Shown: piece after piece, positions 24,432 through 33,606 of the stretch | Layout: each line of letters starts with the position of its first letter | How positions within the stretch are numbered: the stretch's first letter is position 1 | From: Saprospiraceae bacterium | Lineage (GTDB): Bacteria > Bacteroidota > Bacteroidia > Chitinophagales > Saprospiraceae | DNA: 34,388 nt | Assembly: GCA_020850225.1 (NCBI GenBank) | Contig: JADZFD010000028.1 | Coordinates: 1 to 34,388 of the forward strand | Reading direction: 5' to 3' | Translations under genes and position numbers: made by a program | Notes under the pieces: generated by a model | What the model was told of the DNA's origin: nothing | Database searches by the model: none | The model's input: only the letters and a program-made list of their open reading frames with translations

Positions 24432-25394
24432 TTGTTTAAAAAATTGAAATATCTGTATTTACTAAGTTTATTGGGATTATTGATGTCTTCCTGTTACGAA
24501 GATAAGGAGCTTTTTATACCTGATCAGCAATATAAAATTAATAATGAGTTGCTGATAAATAGTTTAGTAGGTGAGCCTGAAAGCTTCTTTGTTGATATAA
24601 ATAATGATCCGGTCGTTTCGTTGCCAGGAGGAATTCAGCTGGAATGGCCTGAAAATAAAGTCAGGGATATTGAAGGTAATGTAGTGGCCGGAACTATCCG
24701 GGTGGAATTTAAAGAATACACACAACCACGCACAGGGCTTATGAATTGTCCTGAAACAAGATCCAATAATCAATGGATAAACAGCACAAAAACGATTTCT
24801 CTTAAAATATCTAACAGGGATAAACCGATACAACTTACCGGACCGGTAACTTTATATATACCTTCAAAAGAAAATATAGAGGATATCAATGTGTATAATC
24901 TCAGCAAAGAGGGAAATAATACACAATGGGCGTTGTCTCCGGGTTCAACGGAAAATATGGAATATGGTAACTGGCTTATTAATAGTAACAAATCACCAGC
25001 TAAGGAAATCTCAGGTTATAAAATTCAAACCATGCCAGGACAGGATTGGATAATGTTGGGAAAACCATTGGGCAACAAGATTGGTTTGGAAGTAAAATGT
25101 ACACTTAATTCACCTCAGGGTTTTAATAACAGTAATGCGTTGGCATATTTCATCGGAGATCAGAATAATATTGTTTTTAAAATGGATTATGATGCTGTTA
25201 ATAGACAGTTTTATACCAATAGTGGTGTAACAGGACACAATATTCAGGGAAAAATTATTTTTATAGGTCAGACTTCTGAGGAAAATTATTATTTTGGCAC
25301 GACTAATGTAGTACTAGGTAGTGATACAAATCTTAAAATCAACGGGACAGCTATGTCTCTGGAAAGTATAAAGGCAGCTCTGAAAAGGCTGTAA
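24432..25394 (+). CDS. Lipoprotein with ZU5-like segment, unknown function
   Basis: 320 residues. The start is a TTG at 24432 (MFKKLKYLYLLSLLGLLMSSC): the frame has a stop only five codons upstream and no ATG precedes the signal peptide, which ends in a perfect lipobox (MSSC). Residues 65-110 (GGIQLEWPENKV, IEGNVVAGTIRVEFKEYTQP) resemble the ZU5-like domain, in which IPANAF-type strands precede GxVxxxxxEY, found in surface proteins of Bacteroidota. The rest is beta-rich with no catalytic motif. It lies 119 bases after the barrel gene and ends at a terminator, so it is probably part of, or co-regulated with, the sigma locus. Confidence 0.6.
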   Translation: MFKKLKYLYLLSLLGLLMSSCYEDKELFIPDQQYKINNELLINSLVGEPESFFVDINNDPVVSLPGGIQLEWPENKVRDIEGNVVAGTIRVEFKEYTQPRTGLMNCPETRSNNQWINSTKTISLKISNRDKPIQLTGPVTLYIPSKENIEDINVYNLSKEGNNTQWALSPGSTENMEYGNWLINSNKSPAKEISGYKIQTMPGQDWIMLGKPLGNKIGLEVKCTLNSPQGFNNSNALAYFIGDQNNIVFKMDYDAVNRQFYTNSGVTGHNIQGKIIFIGQTSEENYYFGTTNVVLGSDTNLKINGTAMSLESIKAALKRL

Positions 25395-25399
25395 AGTAG

Positions 25400-25424
25400 A
25401 ATATGGCATAGGCCATATTTTTTC
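25400..25424 (+). terminator. Rho-independent terminator of the sigma-factor locus
   Basis: The stem AATATGGC (25400-25407) pairs with GCCATATT (25412-25419) around a four-base loop, followed by a T-run. It starts five bases after the lipoprotein stop. Confidence 0.75.
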
Positions 25425-25436
25425 GTAAATGGGAAC

Positions 25437-25478
25437 CGCCTGTCTGAAGTTAAAGTATTTCTGGCAGGCGCCTTTTTT
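25437..25478 (+). terminator. Second, weaker terminator-like hairpin
   Basis: CGCCTGTC (25437-25444) pairs with GGCAGGCG (25463-25470) with one G-T pair, over an 18-base loop, followed by CC and six T. It may be a back-up terminator. Confidence 0.4.
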
Positions 25479-25554
25479 ACAGGGCTATAGTTTGAAATAT
25501 CTGAAGCCTGTGACAGAATACTTTCCGAATCCAACCTGAGGAGATCGAAATCAA

Positions 25555-25586
25555 TTTGCCTGTTTACTTTTTTTATTATAGATTTG
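25555..25586 (+). promoter_or_regulatory. Promoter of the rhomboid gene
   Basis: TTTG (25555-25558), a 20-base spacer and TAGATTTG (25579-25586) match the consensus exactly. The ATG at 25616 lies about 30 bases further. Confidence 0.6.
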
Positions 25587-25615
25587 TATCCTTATTATTT
25601 ATCTGAATTTAGATT

Positions 25616-26362
25616 ATGTTTGTACCTATAGGAGATACACAAGTGACCGGGGGCTACAAGCCTTATGTAAGCTATTCGTTGATTGTAATCAATATTGTAA
25701 TCTTTATTATCCAATATCAGACACCTGGAAATCTTGTTTGTGATTTATCAACGATTCCATCAGATATTATTCAGGGCAGAAGTTTGCATACTTTGATTTC
25801 CAGCATGTTTTTACATGGAAGCTGGATGCATTTATTAGGCAATATGGTTTTTCTTTGGGTATTTGCTGATAATATTGAAGCGAGGATCGGAAGTGTTCCA
25901 TTTTTGATATTTTATCTGTTGGGAGGATTGATTGCCGGCTTTTCTCATATCTGGTTTAGCACTTACAATGTTGATTTGACTCAGATACAATGCCTGCCTT
26001 GTTCGTTGATTAATCCCTGTGGTGATTCTGAAGAACATGTTGCAGCTGCTGTTATCCCTTCTCTCGGTGCAAGTGGAGCTATTGCTGCTGTTTTAGGTGC
26101 ATATCTGACTATGTTTCCAAGGTCCCGTATCCGTGTTTTAGTACTGATACTCTTCAGGTCTTTTTATTTGCCTGCCATTGTATTTTTAGGTATTTGGTTT
26201 ATTCAGCAACTATTTTATGGTATAGGCTCTCTTAGTCCTGATTTTTCAGGTGATGACAGTATCGCCTGGTGGACACACATAGGTGGTTTCGTATTCGGCG
26301 TAATAGCAGGACTTTTTTTCAGATTGAAATATAACGATTCTGAAAGGACATTTGCATATTGA
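25616..26362 (+). CDS. Rhomboid-family intramembrane serine protease
   Basis: 248 residues with about six membrane helices. The catalytic Ser153 lies in GASGAIAAVLG and His221 in WWTHIGGFVFG. The oxyanion Asn76 is in HLLGN, and the family FLHGSWMHLLGN stretch precedes it. The loop between residues 113 and 145 is longer than in E. coli GlpG and carries three Cys (126, 129, 135), as in a subset of bacterial rhomboids. It cleaves membrane helices of unknown substrates in the inner membrane. It lies just downstream of the sigma locus but has its own promoter, so a role in that signalling pathway is only a guess. Confidence 0.9.
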   Translation: MFVPIGDTQVTGGYKPYVSYSLIVINIVIFIIQYQTPGNLVCDLSTIPSDIIQGRSLHTLISSMFLHGSWMHLLGNMVFLWVFADNIEARIGSVPFLIFYLLGGLIAGFSHIWFSTYNVDLTQIQCLPCSLINPCGDSEEHVAAAVIPSLGASGAIAAVLGAYLTMFPRSRIRVLVLILFRSFYLPAIVFLGIWFIQQLFYGIGSLSPDFSGDDSIAWWTHIGGFVFGVIAGLFFRLKYNDSERTFAY

Positions 26363-26389
26363 AAATATTTTATGAAAAGGATTTATCTA

Positions 26390-26926
26390 TTATTTTGGTT
26401 GCATTCCGGAAGCCTGATTGATAATATTGCTATAGAATTTGATACCTTCCTGAGTAATGTAATTGGCATAAATCGGTTTATTTTGCTTATCAACAAAAAC
26501 ATAAAATGTACAGCCATTTAAAATATAGACATCTGCTTCGTATTTGATATCACCTTTTATCTGAAAGAATTTACGCCCGTCTGGTTTACAACTTAAAGGT
26601 ATTCTTACCAATGGTTTTTCGTAGTCTATAAAAAGTATGTTTTGTTTGATACTGCGTGGTTCATCCTGACTCAGTGAAAATGGAAGCTCTCTGAATATAT
26701 AGTCTATAAAAGTACAATTATTGATCAGTTCAACCATTACTTCTTCTGGTATTCCGGGTATAGCCGGAGAGGACAAATCTACTTCCATCGGAGCGTTTGC
26801 AGGTGTTGGTACAGGAGTTGGTTCAGATGTTGGTTCAGGTGTTGGTACAGGTGTTTTTTTATCTGATTTACATCCCATACCTGAAAATAATCCTATGCAA
26901 AACAAAAAGATAAAAAATCGTGTCAT
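26390..26926 (-). CDS. Pro/Thr-linker lipoprotein, unknown function
   Basis: 178 residues with a lipobox (GMGC) after the signal peptide MTRFFIFLFCIGLFSG. A Pro-Thr-rich spacer (residues 25-46, EPTSEPTPVPTPANAP) links the lipid anchor to a compact domain of about 130 residues with three Cys (in NNCTF, LSCKP and LNGCTF). No known domain is recognised. The spacer is coded by a 12-base tandem repeat, which could vary in copy number. It follows a barrel-protein gene by 19 bases, so the two probably form one transcript. Confidence 0.6.
   Translation of the reverse strand: MTRFFIFLFCIGLFSGMGCKSDKKTPVPTPEPTSEPTPVPTPANAPMEVDLSSPAIPGIPEEVMVELINNCTFIDYIFRELPFSLSQDEPRSIKQNILFIDYEKPLVRIPLSCKPDGRKFFQIKGDIKYEADVYILNGCTFYVFVDKQNKPIYANYITQEGIKFYSNIINQASGMQPK
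26802..26855. repeat. 12-base tandem repeat coding the Pro/Thr spacer
   Basis: About 4.5 units of GGTGTTGGTACA and near copies (GGAGTTGGTTCA, GATGTTGGTTCA) run in a row within the lipoprotein gene. Whole-unit changes keep the frame and alter the length of the spacer. Confidence 0.75.
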
Positions 26927-26945
26927 ATTTTTTGTTTAATATTCT

Positions 26946-27533
26946 TTAAAAATTGACTTCACCTCGCAAGGTAAGAAAATAACTTTTGAATGTATTACCT
27001 TCCGGTAATTTATGATTTAAATCTATAAACGATGACGTATATCTCAATGAAATACCCAGCATCTTCGTAAAATTGATTCCGGCACCTATTATCCAGCTGA
27101 CATCATTTTTTTTGAGGTCGTCCACATTAAAGCCAGTGGCATCAGTCTGAAACAAATGTCCGTAGGATAAACCACCCTCAGCCCTGACTTTATAATATTT
27201 ATCTGACTCCATATACCAGTCACGAATACTGAAAAGAACCGGTATTTCAAGATAATGCAAATCTATTCCTTTGTTTGATTCTTTTCTAAAAAGTCCGTCT
27301 GTTGATCCTCTCTGGCTGTAAAGCATCTCAAGTGCTACATCCCATACTTTCTCATTAGTATAGGACAGCCGGCCTCCAACTGTTAAGCCAATCTTATTGA
27401 ATCCATACAGTGAATCACCATCAATCTGGGAAGCATTTGCACCAATTACAGCCGTAGCTTTAAATCGCTGAGCTGTAATGTTGCTGCTGCAAAATACTAC
27501 AAAACTTAAAATGATAATATATAAATGTTTCAT
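26946..27533 (-). CDS. Outer-membrane barrel protein (PorT/OMP_b-brl type)
   Basis: 195 residues with a signal peptide (MKHLYIIILSFVVFCSSNIT, ending near AQR) and alternating strands such as GLTVGGRLSYTNEKVWDVAL, EMLYSQRG, LEIPVLFSIRDW and GISLRYTSSFIDL, closing with LRGEVNF. This is a typical eight-strand PorT-like outer-membrane barrel. It is the first of a two-gene unit with the Pro/Thr-linker lipoprotein, which might sit beside it in the outer membrane. No specific function can be read. Confidence 0.7.
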   Translation of the reverse strand: MKHLYIIILSFVVFCSSNITAQRFKATAVIGANASQIDGDSLYGFNKIGLTVGGRLSYTNEKVWDVALEMLYSQRGSTDGLFRKESNKGIDLHYLEIPVLFSIRDWYMESDKYYKVRAEGGLSYGHLFQTDATGFNVDDLKKNDVSWIIGAGINFTKMLGISLRYTSSFIDLNHKLPEGNTFKSYFLTLRGEVNF

Positions 27534-27600
27534 AATGGGTTTTGAATCTATTTAAATTAAAGGCAAAACTGCTATTGAAAATATATTAAAACGATTAATT

Positions 27601-27633
27601 TTGTTCTATAGTCAACCACAGACCTTATCTTTG
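27601..27633 (+). promoter_or_regulatory. Promoter of the 91-residue protein and metallo-hydrolase
   Basis: TTG (27601-27603), a 22-base spacer and TATCTTTG (27626-27633) fit the consensus exactly, about 33 bases before the ATG at 27666. Confidence 0.6.
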
Positions 27634-27665
27634 TGTTGCAAATATAATAATAAAAACTGTACGGT

Positions 27666-27941
27666 ATGCATAAATATACCAAACCTACACTCCATAAACT
27701 GGAACATGTATATAAAGAACTCGATTATACGGTCAGATACGAGAAAGGTACTTTCAAATCCGGATACTGTATTGTAGAGAACAGCAAAGTAGTGGTTATT
27801 AATAAATTTTTTGATACAGATGCACGTGTAGGAATATTGATGGATATACTGAATGATATTCTTACGGATGTAGATAAATTATCAGATAAATCTGCTCAGG
27901 TATACAGAAGTTTGTTGAAATCACACTTAAACATTGCCTGA
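27666..27941 (+). CDS. Small conserved-looking protein, unknown function
   Basis: 91 residues, no signal peptide and no membrane segment. It begins MHKYTKPTLHKLEHVYKELD, with a beta pair (TVRYEKGTFKSGYCIVENSK, VVVINKFFDTDARV) and a long C-terminal helix. I recognise no named domain. It has an exact promoter, clean codon use and lies 15 bases before the metallo-hydrolase gene, so it is surely real and cotranscribed with it. Confidence 0.72.
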   Translation: MHKYTKPTLHKLEHVYKELDYTVRYEKGTFKSGYCIVENSKVVVINKFFDTDARVGILMDILNDILTDVDKLSDKSAQVYRSLLKSHLNIA

Positions 27942-27956
27942 TGATAATCTTATAAT

Positions 27957-28724
27957 ATGCAAATCACGGTATTGGGATCGGGTACATCGCAAGGCATTCC
28001 TGTCATAGGTTGCAAATGTGATACATGTATATCGGCAGACACTAAAGACAAGCGATTAAGATCATCGGTTCTTATAGAAATAAATGATAAATATATCGCC
28101 ATAGATGTCGGGCCTGACTTCAGGCAGCAGATGCTGGCTCACAATGTCCCAAGAATGGATGCCGTCCTGATTACGCACGAACATAATGATCATGTGGCAG
28201 GACTGGATGATATCCGCCCATTCAATTTTTTACAGGGTGGTAAGATGCCACTATATGCTCAGCAACGGGTCATTGACGACATTCAGCGCAAATTTGCATA
28301 TATTTTTGATATCAATCCATATCCGGGCTCACCGCGTATCATATGTCATACTATTGAAGCCAATACCATGTATGACATATTTCAGGATGTTGGGTTACAA
28401 ACACTCCGTATTTCACATGGCAATCTTCCAATATTAGGATACAGGATAGCTGGATTTGCCTATATTACTGACGCTTCCAGTATTGACATTGCAACGATGG
28501 CATTGTTAAAAGACTTAGACGTACTGATACTGAATGCACTACAATTCCGGCATCATCATTCACACTATAACTTTGATGAGGCAGTAGCCGTAGCTCAGCA
28601 AATTAATGCAACAAATACATATTTAACACATTTGTCCCATACGTTGGGTACGCATACACAATTATCAGAACTATGTCCGCCCAATATTCAACCTGCCTGG
28701 GACGGAATGACTTTACTTTTGTGA
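27957..28724 (+). CDS. PhnP-like MBL-fold metal-dependent hydrolase
   Basis: 255 residues. The N-terminal Cys cluster (GCKCDTC, C19, C21, C24) and the metal-site motif HEHNDH (H74, H76, D78, H79) place it with PhnP-like phosphodiesterases of the metallo-beta-lactamase fold. Further ligands are probably His in RISHGN, Asp in YITDAS and His in LTHLSH. The PhnP fold cleaves cyclic phosphodiesters; in species without a phn operon the true substrate is unknown. It follows a 91-residue protein by 15 bases and converges tightly on the S9 peptidase (6 bases apart). Confidence 0.82.
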   Translation: MQITVLGSGTSQGIPVIGCKCDTCISADTKDKRLRSSVLIEINDKYIAIDVGPDFRQQMLAHNVPRMDAVLITHEHNDHVAGLDDIRPFNFLQGGKMPLYAQQRVIDDIQRKFAYIFDINPYPGSPRIICHTIEANTMYDIFQDVGLQTLRISHGNLPILGYRIAGFAYITDASSIDIATMALLKDLDVLILNALQFRHHHSHYNFDEAVAVAQQINATNTYLTHLSHTLGTHTQLSELCPPNIQPAWDGMTLLL

Positions 28725-28730
28725 TACATT

Positions 28731-31349
28731 TTACTTTCTTATGGTTGTCATGACAGCATTCTGCATAGCAGGAATAGTCTGGACTATCCTATCAGTCACT
28801 TTCGTATCTTTGAGTATATAGTAAACAGTTTTGTCCATTTCATTATCATGACTTACTACTTCAGCAATAAAATGTGTTGCATCCTCATTTACTGATAAAT
28901 ATACATTTTTGGCTTTCATAGTCATCATATCAGGTATAGCATAAGCACAATTAAAACCGGGTTTAAGATCGAAACCACTGATTATAAGGTCCGTACCGGG
29001 ACCATCAGCCATATAAGCTCCTTCGAACGAAATTTCTATATTTTGTCCCTGCATACCAACTGATGCGCTCTTTTCCCCAAAAGTGAACGCAATATTTTGT
29101 CCCATCTGCATTATAGCACGTGATACTGGTTTTCCATTTGCCTGATAAATAACCTCATCTGTTGCTTCACCCATCGCGCCCTTGCTTTCTTCCCTGACTT
29201 TCCAGAAATCACCATCTCTGGTTATCGTACGGGTCATTTCCATAGGAATAATCTGCCCTGCTACTTCTATTTTAGTGTTGAAATGTGTTACTTCTTCCTT
29301 CCAGTTGATTTGGGCATCGGGCATCCTGTCCGTCAGTTTAAAAGCTTCCTTGGGTTGGTATGTTACCTTGTTGATGTCAACAGTCAGGTTTTCCAAAGTG
29401 GTTTTGACATCGTCCGGCATATCTTTTTGATACCTGCCACCCAATATTTCTGCCAGAAATTGCTCAACGGCCGCATACATTGCCATTCTGTTTAAAGGTT
29501 TGGCGAAGCCGTGACCTTCATCCTTAGCTAATAAATAATCTACCTTCTTCCCCTTATCTCTCAGAGCTATTACTATCTGGTCGGCCTCTGCCTGCTTAAC
29601 ACGCGGGTCATTGGCACCCTGGATTATGAGCAGTGGCTTAACGATTTTATCAACACTGAATAAGGGACTGGCATCATGGATTCTCTTCTTGCCCTCTTCT
29701 GTGTTGGGATCGCCAACCATACCATACAGGAATGCTCTGCCGGATTCCCAGTATGCTGGCACGGATTCGAGTAAGGTAAATATATTACTTGGCCCTACAA
29801 TATCGACACCACAAGTATATAAATCCGGTGTAAAGGCAAGGCCGGCAAGTGTAGCATATCCGCCATAGCTACCACCCATTATGGCTATTTTTGAAGGATT
29901 GGCAATTTCTTTTTCTACAAGATATTTAACACCATAGGTGATGTCGTCCTGCATCAACTTTCCCCATTGTAAGTCTCCCGCATTCATAAACTGCTTGCCA
30001 TAACCACCGCTGGCTCTGAAATTAGGTTGCAAAACAGCATATCCACGGTTGGCAAGAAACTGAACTTCCGGGTCATATCCCCAGTAATCCCTTGGACCTT
30101 TGGGGCCACCATGTACTAACACGACAAGAGGTAGGTTTTTCGCTTCTTTACCGGCCGGGATAGTCAGGTATGCAGGAATTTCAAGACCGTCGCTGCTCTT
30201 GTAATGTACAGGTGTCATACCTGACAGACTGGATTCCAATGCTTTAAGTTTAGGTCGTCCAGCATACTGAAAGGTGAGTTTTTTGGATTTTCTGTCATAA
30301 AGATATATTTCAGATACATATTTGTCGCCATGTGAAGCTATCAGTTGCTTGCTGTAATCCTTTGTACTGCTTTGGAAAGCTACTTCCCTGCCGGGAAGTT
30401 TGCTACTGAGATCATTATATGCTGCTTCCCAGTTCTTGTCTTTCCAGTAATATTTATCTTTATCCAACGTATAGGATGTTCCGATAATTTTACGTGTATT
30501 CCGGTCAATTATTAAATTTCCAAAATCCACTTTCCCTTCCGGATCACTTTCTATCATTGTCATCTTCATCGTTTCCGGATCCATCAGGTATAAAGTGAGT
30601 TTATCCAAATCACCGGCATTGGTTACGAGGTAAAATTTCGAATTATCCCCGGTCCAACCCACGATTGATGCATCTTCTGTGACAGATGTGGTATAAATTG
30701 GTGTTAGACTGTTGTCCTTATTGATACGGAGTATGGTGGTATTCCCTTTTTCGTCCGTACGGTAAAGTATACGTAGTCTGTCATCCCAATCAAAATTATA
30801 ACCCGTAATTCTGCTTGTATTTTCATACTTCAAGGTTAATTCAGCTGTAGAAATTTTCAATTCGTACAGGTCGTGCCATGCTTTATCCCTGTCATTCAGG
30901 CCAACCATCATTATATCCGGATTGTTTTGACTTGTATGATAAATTTGAGCAGCAACCTCTTTTTTGGGTGTTAAATTGATGGATTCAGGTAAACCTACTT
31001 TACTTATATCAGGTCGTACTGCATAGACATTGATATTTTCATCGCCATCCTGATCCTTAACATACAGAATGTATCTGCTGTCATCACTCCAGAAATATCC
31101 ATACATCGGCCTTTTACTGTCTGTCAATGGAATTGCCTTCTCAAATGGATCCTCTGCTTTCTTTACCCATATATTCATAATGCCTTCATAGGCTTTCATG
31201 AAAGAAAGATACTTGCCATCCGGACTTAACTGGCTTCCTGAAATCTCAGGATTGCCGAAAAATAATTCTCTGTCTATCAGTGTTGGATTCTGTGCCTGCA
31301 TATCTACTGTAAATAAAATAACTGCTATTAGAAATAGGTATGGTCGCAT
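28731..31349 (-). CDS. S9 prolyl oligopeptidase with a C-terminal extension
   Basis: 872 residues, compared with roughly 650-700 for most secreted S9 (DPP/acylaminoacyl) peptidases. A signal peptide (ending MQAQ) leads to the periplasm or outside. Residues about 25-370 form the propeller (repeats such as SPDGKYLSF and [10 protein letters not shown]). The alpha/beta-hydrolase part follows with VHGGPKGP, the serine in GGSYGGY at about 494, Asp in GANDPR and His in DEGHGF. It ends near residue 635, and about 230 further beta-rich residues follow that I do not recognise with confidence; they look like a DUF3108-like barrel. It would cleave short peptides in nutrition. No type IX sorting domain is visible. 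Confidence 0.9.
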   Translation of the reverse strand: MRPYLFLIAVILFTVDMQAQNPTLIDRELFFGNPEISGSQLSPDGKYLSFMKAYEGIMNIWVKKAEDPFEKAIPLTDSKRPMYGYFWSDDSRYILYVKDQDGDENINVYAVRPDISKVGLPESINLTPKKEVAAQIYHTSQNNPDIMMVGLNDRDKAWHDLYELKISTAELTLKYENTSRITGYNFDWDDRLRILYRTDEKGNTTILRINKDNSLTPIYTTSVTEDASIVGWTGDNSKFYLVTNAGDLDKLTLYLMDPETMKMTMIESDPEGKVDFGNLIIDRNTRKIIGTSYTLDKDKYYWKDKNWEAAYNDLSSKLPGREVAFQSSTKDYSKQLIASHGDKYVSEIYLYDRKSKKLTFQYAGRPKLKALESSLSGMTPVHYKSSDGLEIPAYLTIPAGKEAKNLPLVVLVHGGPKGPRDYWGYDPEVQFLANRGYAVLQPNFRASGGYGKQFMNAGDLQWGKLMQDDITYGVKYLVEKEIANPSKIAIMGGSYGGYATLAGLAFTPDLYTCGVDIVGPSNIFTLLESVPAYWESGRAFLYGMVGDPNTEEGKKRIHDASPLFSVDKIVKPLLIIQGANDPRVKQAEADQIVIALRDKGKKVDYLLAKDEGHGFAKPLNRMAMYAAVEQFLAEILGGRYQKDMPDDVKTTLENLTVDINKVTYQPKEAFKLTDRMPDAQINWKEEVTHFNTKIEVAGQIIPMEMTRTITRDGDFWKVREESKGAMGEATDEVIYQANGKPVSRAIMQMGQNIAFTFGEKSASVGMQGQNIEISFEGAYMADGPGTDLIISGFDLKPGFNCAYAIPDMMTMKAKNVYLSVNEDATHFIAEVVSHDNEMDKTVYYILKDTKVTDRIVQTIPAMQNAVMTTIRK

Positions 31350-31547
31350 AATGGTTCATTTTGAAGGTTAATAAATTTTATTTGTTCAGAATGTAATCTC
31401 TCTACTGTATAAAAATATATGTGTAGTATGTCCGGATAGATATTCAAATACATATTCAGAAAATTATTAAGTAGTCTATGTAATTGTGTTACTGCAAAAT
31501 TAAAACAAAATGGCTGGTTTTGGCATTAATTATATAAAAAATCTAAA

Positions 31548-32714
31548 GTGAGTCAGGATAAAATTATTTTTTCAGATAAGATAAATGAATATGTTGAGCA
31601 GAAAGTAAATTTCAAAATGACTTTCTCCAAACAAAGACATCAGAATAAAGAAGTTTTGAAAGCCTTTTTGAAAACCGTTGTTATCAAAAATAAACTTCAG
31701 TATTCTGTAACGTACAGATATCAGCGGAAAGATCAGGTAAAGAATTATGAACGTATTCAACTACCTGAGTTGCTGGATAACCTGATGGGCAATATGTTTT
31801 TTAATGCAGTATTGTTTTCTGAAAACGAAGAATATACCTTGCTGCAAAGCAAGAAAGGCAAGTCCACGCTGATATCCAAAGTCAATCCTGTACCGGTTAA
31901 AACCGACACATCACACGATAATATCAAGTACAGATTCATTCCCGAAAGTTCACCCTGGTTACAGGACCTTGGGCTGGCTTCCAAAGAAGGTAAAATCTTT
32001 GACAAGGCACAGGATAAGTACCGGCAGATCAATAAATACGTTGAAATAGTAGATGGTTTACTTAAAGATATACCGGAAGAATCCATGTTGACGATTGCCG
32101 ACATGGGTAGTGGTAAAGGCTATCTGACTTTTGCATTGTATCATTATCTGACCAACACGCGTAAACTCTTCTGTAAGGTCACAGGATACGATGTACGGGA
32201 AGATATCATAGGACTGTGTTATAATGTAGCCGCCAAATATGGTTTTGTAGGACTTACTTTCCAGCAAAAGGATATCGATCAGGTAGATACGTCGGATGCT
32301 GACGTGGTTATCGCATTGCATGCCTGTGATATTGCTACGGATATGGCTATAGCCAAAGGTATACAGGGGCAGGCAAAATACATAATTGTTGCTCCGTGCT
32401 GTCATAAGCAAATCAGGAATGCGATGCAGCATAATAACCTGTTGTCGCCTATATTAAAGCACGGCATCCTTGAAGAACGTCAGGCGGAAATAGTAACGGA
32501 TGGTATTCGGTCTTTGATAATGGAAGCCAATGGTTATCAAACAAAGGTTTTTGAATTTATATCAACGGAACACACCCCGAAAAACCTGATGATTACGGGT
32601 AAAAAGTCCATTCCGGACGCTACAGCTTTGTCAAAGGTTCAGGAAATAAAAGCATTTTTTGGAATAGAATACCACTATCTGGAAAAGTTGCTGGAAAGCG
32701 CTGAGGTGAAGTGA
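31548..32714 (+). CDS. Class I SAM-dependent methyltransferase
   Basis: 388 residues starting at a GTG (SQDKIIFSDKINEY). The SAM-binding loop is IADMGSGKGYLTFAL at about 183-197, with acidic VTGYDVRE as the second motif. ALHACDIATDMAI and IIVAPCCHKQI are the signature of the Methyltransf_32-like group related to eukaryotic METTL25/RRNAD1. The N-terminal 170 residues form an additional domain that may bind substrate. The substrate is unknown; RNA or protein is likely. It converges on the glycosyltransferase gene with only seven bases between stops. Confidence 0.8.
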   Translation: MSQDKIIFSDKINEYVEQKVNFKMTFSKQRHQNKEVLKAFLKTVVIKNKLQYSVTYRYQRKDQVKNYERIQLPELLDNLMGNMFFNAVLFSENEEYTLLQSKKGKSTLISKVNPVPVKTDTSHDNIKYRFIPESSPWLQDLGLASKEGKIFDKAQDKYRQINKYVEIVDGLLKDIPEESMLTIADMGSGKGYLTFALYHYLTNTRKLFCKVTGYDVREDIIGLCYNVAAKYGFVGLTFQQKDIDQVDTSDADVVIALHACDIATDMAIAKGIQGQAKYIIVAPCCHKQIRNAMQHNNLLSPILKHGILEERQAEIVTDGIRSLIMEANGYQTKVFEFISTEHTPKNLMITGKKSIPDATALSKVQEIKAFFGIEYHYLEKLLESAEVK

Positions 32715-32721
32715 TCTGACA

Positions 32722-33606
32722 CTATTTGTTAATGCACTGAATAAAGTAATTGAGTTTCCACATCATAAATCCCGTCATGGAAGGACGTTCTGATAATAAG
32801 CTGGCTTCTATACGTTTTTCAAATTTCGGGTAGAATTTTTCAAATATCCGGGTGAGTTTGTAGTACTGCATCCACTCATAAAAATGTATCAGACGGGTAT
32901 GTACAATGCGTTTGGATTTATACAGCTCGACTAAATTGCGGATTGCATTCTTAGTTTTATTCAAAAAAATGTCATTTACTTCCAGGCCGTCATGAATAAC
33001 CGGATTATCTATGTGGACAATCGGAATACCTTTTCTTTCGAGATCAAAGGCATAGAGCAAATCTTCATATCCGTAGCCGTGTACATTTTCATCAAACTGA
33101 TGGTTATTAAAAACAGATTCCGGAATCAGAAAGTTATTGGTATGAAAATTCATATAGGGAGCCTTCATACGTTTTTTTGCAGGTAGCGATTCACGTTGTG
33201 TGCCATATACCCAATGGAGGATTTTCTTTTTTGCCCGTGGTTTTTTGGGTTGGTATGACCTGCCTCCGTGTATGATTCCGCTTATTGGCAACTGATCGAT
33301 GTAATTTTTGATAAAATACCGGTTTTTAACGATACTGTCACAATCCAAAAACAGGATGTAATCATAATAAGCTGCCTTCCCTAACCAGTTTCGGATACGG
33401 CTACGTCCCAGGTTCTCATTTAGCTCTGTATAATTTACGTTAATTCTGAAAGCAAGTTCTTTATTCAGGTCGCGGTATTTTTGTTGTGATCCGTCATCAA
33501 AACACAGAATCTGATAAGGGATATCCAATTTATTGCATTGCTTCATTAAGGTCGTAACCAACGGGCGCACATCGTGATTATATACGGGAATAACTATAGA
33601 CAGCAT
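32722..33606 (-). CDS. Family 2 glycosyltransferase
   Basis: 294 residues with the GT-A pattern: SIVIPVYNHD at the N terminus, CFDDGS near residue 36 (nucleotide-binding Asp), LFLDCDS as the DxD metal motif near residue 90, and GYGYEDLLYAFDLERKG near residue 178 as the acceptor/catalytic loop. It transfers a sugar from a nucleotide sugar in the cytoplasm, probably to a glycan for the envelope; donor and acceptor are not readable. There is no membrane helix. No other sugar genes are adjacent. Confidence 0.87.
   Translation of the reverse strand: MLSIVIPVYNHDVRPLVTTLMKQCNKLDIPYQILCFDDGSQQKYRDLNKELAFRINVNYTELNENLGRSRIRNWLGKAAYYDYILFLDCDSIVKNRYFIKNYIDQLPISGIIHGGRSYQPKKPRAKKKILHWVYGTQRESLPAKKRMKAPYMNFHTNNFLIPESVFNNHQFDENVHGYGYEDLLYAFDLERKGIPIVHIDNPVIHDGLEVNDIFLNKTKNAIRNLVELYKSKRIVHTRLIHFYEWMQYYKLTRIFEKFYPKFEKRIEASLLSERPSMTGFMMWKLNYFIQCINK

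Noticed and set aside
28731-31349. Type IX sorting domain at the end of the S9 peptidase
   Set aside because: The C terminus lacks both the type A pattern and the type B FTPNNDG-NRWG pattern that is obvious in the PKD protein.
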